The notes beneath the pieces were generated by a model. The model saw only the letters and a program-made list of their open reading frames with translations. It was not told where the DNA came from and searched no databases. DNA of 64,000 nt from Urophycis tenuis (Eukaryota; Chordata; Actinopteri; Gadiformes; Phycidae): the NCBI GenBank assembly GCA_036785325.1, contig JAXIVH010000007.1:5191964-5255963 (forward strand), in the 5' to 3' direction. How positions within the stretch are numbered: the stretch's first letter is position 1; each line of letters starts with the position of its first letter. The position numbers and the translations under genes were made by a program. Below are positions 56,059 to 64,000 of this stretch, piece after piece.

Positions 56059-58445
56059 CCACAACAAAATTTATATCTCATGGAGATATTTCAAAACACA
56101 TCCAAGTCCTTTCTGAGCAGAAAACAGGGGAAAGTCCATCAAAGGGCCATAGCTTCTGGGAAGAGCTGTGCACGGTTTTGGGTGTACCGAACACATCCAC
56201 AAATAGATATAGACTAAACAGGTCACACATCAAAAGTATGAAGTCATGTCAAATCTATCTGTCTGTCTGTCTACTGGTATATTAGGATTAAACTGTTTAT
56301 AACATTCTGAAACACAAATGTCCATCTATTGTTATTGCTGGGTCGTGATATAGTCTCTGTAATATGTTGTTTGTTTTTGCACTTATTGACTTTGTTAAAT
56401 AACTAAAACTTTATGTCATGTTTCTAATATCAGGCTTCAGGTGGAGATACATTACAGTCTGACACTGATGTGGACAACAATGATGTACCAGAAGTTGCAC
56501 CAGTGGAGGAAGATGAACAGAAGACATGCAATATACAAAACAACGACGACAATGACAACATCAAAGAAGAGGATGACGTAAAGTACAGAAGTTTAAAAGA
56601 GAAAGAATTTGGACAAGAGGATGGAAATAAAGAAGAATCAAAGGTGACTAAAATGTTTCAACAAGAGGAAGATGTAAGGAATTACTAAGTTATTATCATT
56701 ATGTGCATTCAATACATATGTTACACATGTAGAAAGAACTATGTATACCGCAGTAGCCATTATTTCAAATCCATTGCAAATGTTTAATCTGAAATGATTA
56801 CACAACAAAGTGTGGCTAACTATTTTACAAAATACAGTCTCCTACAATTACTACTTTTGTCTTGCAGGTCCAAAAAGATGACAGTGACAGTTGGAGTGAT
56901 AATGAAGACTATGTCACTCATGACAAAGAATAATTCTTTACTCAGACTCTTCCTGCACCACCTTCTTTTTTTTATTCCTCGCACAGCTTGGATTAAACTA
57001 CAGAAAACTCAAATCAAGGACCACTTCAAGGGACTGCAATGGACGAACATTATTTCAGCCGGTATTCGTGGAATCCATCCACATTGCAGTTTTGCATTTT
57101 CAGGACACAGGGTCAAAGTTCATGGGTCAACAAGGAATGCACCTCTTTTTAAATGCTCTGGCTATTGCTTGTTCAATGACTGCCCAGTAGGTGTTGATGT
57201 CGTTGTGCACAGTGAGACCACACTTAAAGCACATGTGTCCTTCAGAGGCAACAATGTTGTGCACAGCAAAACAGAGCTGCAAGGGCGACCTGTCAGAGCA
57301 GACAATCAAAAAGAAATACACAAGCAACTTCAAAACACTCTTCCAAGGGCACTCTATCTTGAAATCTTGGAAAAACTTGAGGAATCAGTGGTCGAGTCAG
57401 GCTGTAGAGATGAAGCGCCACCACCAGGTGTTCTTAAATCAATTTCCTTTAAACAAAGAATGAAGGAAAGGAGAGATAAATAATAGAGAGATAATGAAAT
57501 TCTTAGTCTCTATAAGATGGTTGAAGAAAAAACAGATGCACCTGATGAAGTGCTTCAGAAAGTGCTACTTCATCCAAAGGGTGTGATGCTTTGGTCCAAG
57601 GGAAGCATCAGCATATTCCACAATCGATCTAAAGAGGACATAGTGTACTTAGACGCAACTGGAAGCATTCTCAAGAAAGGAAAAGACAGTGAGGGTCCTT
57701 TTTATGTGTATGAGCTGGTGGTCAGAAACCCAAAGAAGGGTTCCTCTCCTTTTCCTGTTGCTACCTATGTGACCTGTGACCACACAACAGCCTCTATCCT
57801 TTTTTTTCTTAGTTCTTTTCAGATAGATCATGCCAAACAATATGGGCAAAAAAACATCAGTCCACTCATGGTTATGTGTGATGGCTCCATGGTACTCATG
57901 CAGGCCATATCAATGGCCTTCTGCAAAACAAACCTCAATGCCTTGCTCCACAGTTATTATAACATATTAACAGGGAAAGGTACTTCTCAAGACTTCAGCC
58001 ATCCTATCCTCCACCGCTGTCTTAGTCACATAATGAAAAATGCAAAGACTTTTTGCAAAAAGCAGTAAGTGAAACCATTTCTTTTTAGAACATCTATACT
58101 ACTGGCAATAAAGTGCAAAATATGACAATGCAATAACTTGTATTTCTCTCGTAGTGCGCCCAATAACTTCAAGCTGGCCATGCATGTGTTTGGATTGTTG
58201 ACATCCGCTAGTTCCATTGGTGAGTTAGATGAAACACTCCTCAGCTGCACTGTCATCTTCTCGAGCCCATGCAGCTCTGGAAATGTTGAGAAGCACTTCA
58301 ACAATATTCAAGAAAAGCTGACAACCATTGGGGACCCAACTGTCGATGAGAGCAGCATTGTTGCTGAAGACCTTGAGGTACGAAATACACTAAGTAATGA
58401 CTTGAAGTAATGTCTTCTGTTAATCAAGTCTGAAAATCACACATG

Positions 58446-58495
<50 letters not shown>

Positions 58496-58678
58496 ATTTT
58501 ATTGATTTTTTTTTATAGAACTTCGGCCCAACACCTTTTCAACAGCACTTCATGGATGTCATAAACAGTGCACCCCTAGACAAAGAAGGGGACCCAAACG
58601 TCTATTGCTCTGACACATTCATCTCATCGTTGGCTGCTTGTTTGCCTCAAGCAGCTCTTTGGAAACGTATGATGTTAG
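56059..58678 (+). pseudogene. MULE-like DDE transposase gene, broken 5' part
   Basis: Exons with GT-AG borders can be followed. A possible exon starts at 56059 (GHSFWEELCTVLGVPNT). Then come 56434-56673 (very acidic), 56868 onward with a stop after DNEDYVTHDKE, a main block to 58068, 58155-58377 and 58519-58678. The block at 57000-57480 has CSGYCLFNDCPVG, a possible zinc-binding region. Two adjacent in-frame stops lie at 57481-57486. The next piece (57517-58068) carries a MULE-type core: LDATGS (first Asp), VMCDGSMVLMQAI (second Asp) and HRCLSHIMKNAK. The following exon has GELDETLLSC, a candidate for the catalytic Glu. I recognise the overall type from unnamed multicopy fish and invertebrate proteins but cannot give a family name with certainty. 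Confidence 0.68.
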
Positions 58679-60495
58679 GTCAGCTATGCTTTTAATTATT
58701 TTCAGTTTCAATGAGACCAACTTCAAAATAGTTATAAAACATAAATTTTACTGTGCACTTCCTGTGACCCAAAGCTGTAAGTCAGCTGTCCCCCCCCCCC
58801 CCCCCCCCCCCTAGTTTTGTCCTGCTGCCAGTGCAGGGACTAACACTGGAGGGACTAACACTTTGTTCAAAGGCAACATTTCTTGCAATCTTGCTTATTG
58901 ACATTAAATTAAGTGAGTAAATTCAAGGGTCATGACTTTTGCCAGTTATAGTGACCTCATAACCTTTGCTCTAGTGTAAATTAAATTACTGGATTGTTGT
59001 GGAGACTGTGCTGTTGTTCTTCCATCCTACCATCACATCACCTTTCCTCTTTCTTCCAACTTTGTTCAAAATCTACATGTCTATGTATGTTAGGTTTATT
59101 GTTTAGACATTTGGCACATTCACAATCACCTGAGGAATAACCAAGTGTATTCTGATTTAGTATGATGTATGCAGAGATGTGTCCTTTACCTATGTTCAAA
59201 AAAGATCTAAAAGTAATGTTTTACATCTTCAGGTGACCTCGGCAGGCATGGTGAAGGGCTCCCTTATCAGCAATTCTCGAAGAAATTTGCAAAGATATTG
59301 GAGAAAAGAAGCCAGGTGAAGTATAAATTGGATGAATATTAGCAATGTCATGGAGAGTTTAAACCTATTACTCTAATAATAATAAATAATAAGGTATAGT
59401 AAAGCCAGTGATAAGAGCCAATAATCATTGTTCTGTTCTAATCAGAATTTCACGCAGGACAACAACACACAGGGAGTCATGGAGAAGAGTCAGTGGGACT
59501 TGGAAAAACATCCGCTTGAAAGGAAGACGACTGACCAGACTTGATGACTTCATGGACACATACAAAGACACTCACACTGCACTTTTAAGGGGATTCCACG
59601 ACATGCAACGAATCAATAAAAGAAAGGTGAGACAGTCAACAATATAATTTATATAACAGTATATTTTATATAACTTTTACTATAGAGACTAAAACATTGT
59701 CCATACTTCAAGCACAATAAGTCACTGACTAAAATTGAAGTTTGTTTTGTGCTTTGAAATATCCCCCAAAAAATCTGTGTTTTTTGACATTGTGTATTGA
59801 CAGCTTGTTGTTGTTGTATGAGTATGAGACCCTATTATGTTTCCTGTAGTGCCACTGTTACACAAAAAAGTAGAATTTTAGCCTTCAAAATGATATCAGC
59901 AGACAGTAAATGAAATGTGAAAAGCATATTTTTATGATAACATTCATATGATTCACCATATGTATCACTTTGTGTTACCCTGTGACCTTTCCCCTTGCAC
60001 CATCCTTTATCCATAATCAATTAACTTTATTTCCCTTACTTCTTGCACTCTCCTGACTTGGTCAAAGGCAGCACTGAACAGGACCAGAAGACCTAGGCTT
60101 TGTTGTTATCCAGTAGATAATGCCTTCAGCAAAAGTAACTTCAACAGCTGGCCAGCTAAGTGTTATACATGTTAGTCCAAATGAATAACTACTAATAATA
60201 GTTGAGTTAAGTGAGTCTGGCATATAGAGAAACGCCGAAAGACATACAGCATTTGTGATATGTTGTAACACAAGTATTGAATGCAGATTTAAAGATAGAA
60301 AATATCTTTTTTCTAATGTATTTATTACAAACTATAGATGAAAACATTTCATAAATATGCCACTTTAACACAAAATGAGTTATATTACTTATTGTTATAT
60401 TTTTCATAAAGGAGCACCGTATTCTGAAGGAGAAGTGGAGGCAGCGAAAGCAAAGTAGGAGAGGAGTCTATAAACAGCCATTCCACTTCAAAAAG
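58679..60495 (+). pseudogene. Downstream small exons of the MULE-like gene
   Basis: Likely exons 59233-59315 (GLPYQQFSKKFAKILEKRS), 59446-59626 (basic; the long frame is RRLTRLDDFMDTYKDTHTAL) and 60412-60495 (HRILKEKWRQRKQSRRG), each with AG before and GT after. They are strongly basic. Introns between them contain no other gene; a poly-C tract of about 22 bases is at 58790-58812 and a (CA)n(TA)n microsatellite at 58446-58492. Confidence 0.5.
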
Positions 60496-61244
60496 GTAAG
60501 GTTTGATTAAGTTATATATTGTCCCCAAGGGGATATTTGTTTTCACACATTCTCAGTGAAGTTGGTTTCAGGGCAGCAGACATCTAAAAAGGCACAACAC
60601 ATGGACATCCTCTTCTACATGTAACAGATAACAAACCCTCTTCCCACATATAGCACAGACAAAAAGTTATTCTCTCTTCTCACATATACCACAGAACAAC
60701 ATATAGACAGCAGCAATCATGACATCCATGGCAGATAACAACACTCTCTCTCCTCAGAGAACAAGTAGACTGGAATAAACATGACATAGACAATACACAG
60801 GGGTGAAATATAACTACATATTTATTTTTAGTGCTGTGATGGCTGAGGGGACAAAACTTAAAAATAATGCTTTTCTATATCTGTGGACAGATGAGAGTAG
60901 AGTGAAGAATTGGTTCAGGAGGTGGTCAATACTGCTGACTATTACACGTCCAAGGCGTGCCATGGAACATTTGTTTGCTTTTGACAGGCTAGGGTTGAGG
61001 GTGTTGATTATCTTGGATGCTGTGTGTGGGATTTTGAGGAGTCCGTTTTTGCTGTTGACAGTGAGCAGGGAGAAGAAGCTGGGGGAATAGTACATTACGA
61101 TGATGCACGGGTCGGATTATGCTTTTGTAGAGGAGTAAGAGGAGTTGGGGGGCCACAGACAGTGATGTGTGTGCGTTTGTGTAATGACAACATGTTTGTT
61201 GAGTTTCCGTGAGTCCTAGGTACTTGAAACTGTTGACTTGTACA
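60496..61244. other. Intronic stretch, unidentified repeat
   Basis: A frame at 60803-61090 reads through but shows no domain I know. It may be part of a retrotransposon 3' region. No gene supported. Confidence 0.35.
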
Positions 61245-61890
61245 TGTTACGTCCCGCCTAGGGAATACCGAGAACGTAACATGCTCTCTCTATTTTCCCC
61301 CACTCTCAACAATAATTCACGAAAACAGGTATTTGCAGTCCAAAATCAAAAGGGGTTTATTTTCCCAAAAGAAAATTATATACTTCAGGGTGAGCGTCGC
61401 CTAAAACAATAAACAAAACAAGCTGATTTTAAAACTAACCCCCTAATTCCAAAAGAAAATAAGAATCAACAAAAAAACAGGTTTCTAACCTTACTCCCTA
61501 CCCAAAACAGGAGAAAAGATGCCACAAAATAAACAGGCTACTCACCCCTACTAAACCGGACTGAAAGATGATTTTTACAGCGATATACACTATTATACAC
61601 AGGAGAACAAAATCTCGGCACAACGATCAATTCTTGCCACACTGGCCAGGTCGGATGAGAGCTGCGAGAAGGCGAGCTCCCGCCTCCACTTTTGAATCCC
61701 CCTCCATTTCGCATTTCCTCCAATCATCAGCCTCTGGGGATGTCCCCCAATCAGCGACCTCCACCTGAATGGGTACATTTTGGGACAACCCCCCCCCTGG
61801 TGACAGGGAGGAGGAACACAACATAGAGAGAAACAACCAACACAGAGAAAAACACAACTAATAGAAAATATGACCGCTAGGGTCATAACA
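61245..61890 (-). mobile_element. Solo LTR, 646 bp
   Basis: Begins TGTTACGTCC and ends GTCATAACA, flanked by the 4-bp duplication TACA (61241-61244 and 61891-61894). An AATAAA on the minus strand (plus TTTATT near 61353) suggests minus orientation. No internal coding part, so it is a recombination product of an LTR element, probably Ty3/Gypsy. Confidence 0.82.
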
Positions 61891-61989
61891 TACAACTGGT
61901 TGTACAACACCTTTGTAAATTGTACTTAGCATATAAAAAAGTTTGAGAAATAACTGCAAGTTCCTAATGCTTCTCCTTAAATTAATCAG

Positions 61990-63064
61990 GCAGGTTCAGT
62001 GACAACAACCAAACCTTTATCTGATAACCCATCAGCCTCAGTGGCAGCTCCAGTCACAAGTAGCACACCTTCGGCTGATAAACCATCCGCATCAGTGACA
62101 GCCAAGGACCATGGGGACCAAAAAACAATTACCCAGGACACACAAGTTTTGAAGGTGGACTTTATTTCATTGCCTTTTTTAATTTAAAAATATTCCGTCA
62201 ACTAACTGTGTTCTTATGCTGTTTGTCTCATAGAAAAGGAAGACAATACATACAACAAAAAATGAAAGGACCCATGGACCACTTTGGACAAAACACAATC
62301 CAGACGAAGTCATCCAAGTCACCAAAATAAAAAAACCGGGATTCATTCCACAAGACCAAATGCTGAGCATCCTGAACAACAACACCTGGCTCAGCAGCGA
62401 TGAAATAGATGCTGCCTGTTTTCATCTGTCCAAAAAGTTATCTGATGTTGATGGCTTTCAATCATGCCTGATTTATCACTGTCTTCAGTGGGGGGGTGTT
62501 GTTGGGACACCACAGAAGCCATTCATTCAAGTGCTCAACATCAACGACAACCATTGGATCACCGCAAGTAACATCTTCTGTGGACCCAATGAGTTGTGTG
62601 TTTACGACAGTCTGAACACACAAATCAACAAAAGCACAGAGCAAAAACTGTCCTGGTTGCTTCGCCCAAAAGGACCTCACTTCCGGATCACAAGGCCTGC
62701 CGTGCAGATGCAGCAGTCAATGAGCAGCTGTGGACTTTTTGCACTCGCTTTTGCGTCAGTCTTGTGCGAGGGAGTCAGGCCAGAGGAGTGCCAGTTTAAT
62801 GAAAAAACATTCAGAAAAGTACTGTACAGAGCATTGCTAAACAAAATAGCTCCAGTCTTCACTCATGAAAGCACACAGGCAAAGCCTGAAAGGGCCTCAG
62901 TTGAGGTTGAAGTGCACTGCATCTGCAGGACCTCACACAATAAAGAGGTGATGGTGCAGTGTGGGAACTGCAGTGCATGGTACCACCCCAATTGTGTGTC
63001 TGTTCTACACAAAGCTCTCGACACCACTGCAGAGGAGTGGAACTGTGCAAGCTGCACAAATTGA
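61990..63064 (+). CDS. Ulp1-like cysteine protease with C-terminal PHD finger
   Basis: Two exons, 61990-62153 (Ser/Thr/Ala-rich linker with a repeated SADKPSASV-type motif) and 62234-63064, with no stop in either. The second exon starts in frame 42 codons before the ATG at 62360. Residues from that ATG: 1-45 helical lead-in, then a C48/Ulp1 protease fold with His in NINDNHWITAS (near 60), Asp in CVYDSLN (near 82) and nucleophile Cys in MSSCGLFALAFA (near 123). The last 60 residues form a PHD finger: CICR, CGNC, WYHPNC and WNCASC give the C4-H-C3 ligands. It probably cleaves a ubiquitin-like conjugate and reads chromatin. It lies in the same orientation directly after the MULE-like exons with matching splice style, so it is best read as the 3' part of that transposon's coding region. 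A polyadenylation signal (ATTAAA) is at about 63111. Confidence 0.82.
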
Positions 63065-63796
63065 GAATTCAGTGTGTGTGTACAGGGAGGGGGGGTGTTC
63101 AGTTCAGTTCATTAAAGTTTTGATGATATATCTGCAGCGATACTGAGTACTACTTGCTTACTGCAACTACATCAAAAGCAACAAAGGGCAGACAAACGTG
63201 AGAGACACATACTGAATAACAGATAACTGACTGCCACAGACTGAAAACATGCAGGTATACAAAAATTCAAAGAAGCCTGGCAGGCAGGCAGATGATGGAC
63301 TGCTAAGAGGTCCAGAGAAGGTAGAGATGACCGGTTAATTTGAAACCCAAAAATGATGCAATGAAAGCCCATTCTACAAGAGGAAAGGAGAGTAAGAGAT
63401 AGAGATGAGGGGATGTCACAGGACAATGGCCCAAACTTTATTGATTTTTATGGAATGGTACAGTCAATGGACTTCAAAATATCCATAGAATTACCTGAGG
63501 ATATGTGATGACAACAACAACAACACCAACAACAAACAGAAAAAACAGAAAAACAAAAACAAAACAAAAAAACATTTAAAAAAACCATATATACATACAC
63601 ATATACATACACTCCTTCCCCTCCGTTCCCCTCCCCTTAATGCGTTTTATTGAGTGCAGTGTCTGTGTGTGTGTGTGTGCGCGCGCGAGTGTGTGTGTGC
63701 TTGTGCGCGTGCGCATGTATTCGAAACTTGTGTGAGGATGTTATTAATAGTATGGATAGATTAATGTATGATTGATTTGTTGGTTCTCAGACAAAA

Positions 63797-63827
<31 letters not shown>

Positions 63828-64000
63828 ATTTAAAAAAAAATAATAAAAAAAAATAATAAATAATAATAATAATTTGGTCGAATGGAAATTGTGGTGTTTA
63901 AGTTGTTAGGAAATCTATGACAGTGGACTAAGAGGACTGGGGTTCTGTTGTGGTATGGAGAGCGGTGGGTGTATATTTCAGAGAGATGTGGTCAATGAGC
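63065..64000. other. Non-coding repeat-rich end of window
   Basis: No gene. Contains (GT)n/(GC)n near 63663-63710, (AAAT)n at about 63795-63830 and an A/T-rich stretch to 63872. The last 120 bp may be the start of a further repeat. Confidence 0.6.

Noticed and set aside
60803..61095. Overlapping 95- and 93-residue ORFs on both strands
   Set aside because: No recognisable domain; both strands open over the same stretch, likely old repeat DNA.

Overview
This window is eukaryotic nuclear DNA, most probably from a teleost fish. It has tRNA genes with internal Pol III A and B boxes, spliceosomal introns, and fish-type L2, BEL/Pao, Ty3/Gypsy, hAT, EnSpm/CACTA and PIF/Harbinger elements. Species cannot be fixed from sequence alone. 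I see no ordinary single-copy host protein gene; nearly all coding capacity belongs to mobile elements.

Layout: (1) 1-14119 is a head-to-tail array of 1333-1344 bp units. Each unit carries tRNA-Gly(GCC) on +, and tRNA-Leu(CAG) and tRNA-Asp(GTC) on -. Each also carries degenerate relics of a second Gly/Leu/Asp set. (2) 14120-30420 is one EnSpm/CACTA-type element inserted between bases 9 and 10 of a tRNA-Asp gene, with a TA duplication. It holds a nine-exon SAM-domain (SAMD3-like) gene and a C2H2 plus CACTA transposase gene, both broken. Nested inside are an intact hAT (14169-17099), a decayed ZMYM1-like hAT (17949-21408), a Harbinger-type non-autonomous element (21687-22360) and smaller elements. 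(3) 30421-32059 is the continuation of the tRNA array, more decayed. (4) 32060-36950 is a minus-strand Ty3/Gypsy fragment split by an L2 LINE with an uninterrupted 941-residue ORF. (5) 37595-41227 is a decayed second L2 cut by a minus-strand GTF2IRD2-like hAT. (6) 41884-43416 is a separate older tRNA island with one good tRNA-Gly, one good tRNA-Asp and several partial copies. (7) 43417-45760 holds a hAT-type end and a 177-bp tandem satellite. (8) 45825-51414 is a BEL/Pao retrotransposon with two frameshifts and a probable 3' LTR. (9) 51415-53458 is an L2 fragment with a 1.08-kb insertion. (10) 53459-63130 contains a 949-bp Harbinger-type element and a multi-exon MULE-like transposase gene followed by an intact Ulp1-like protease plus PHD-finger coding end; a solo LTR interrupts this region. 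(11) The rest is low-complexity, repeat-rich DNA.

How the parts relate: the tRNA array is the host component and looks homogenised by unequal exchange or conversion, with decay at its right edge where transposons landed. The two large DNA transposons each pair a transposase with an accessory gene (SAM-domain protein; Ulp1/PHD protease). These pairings are the most unusual biology in the window.
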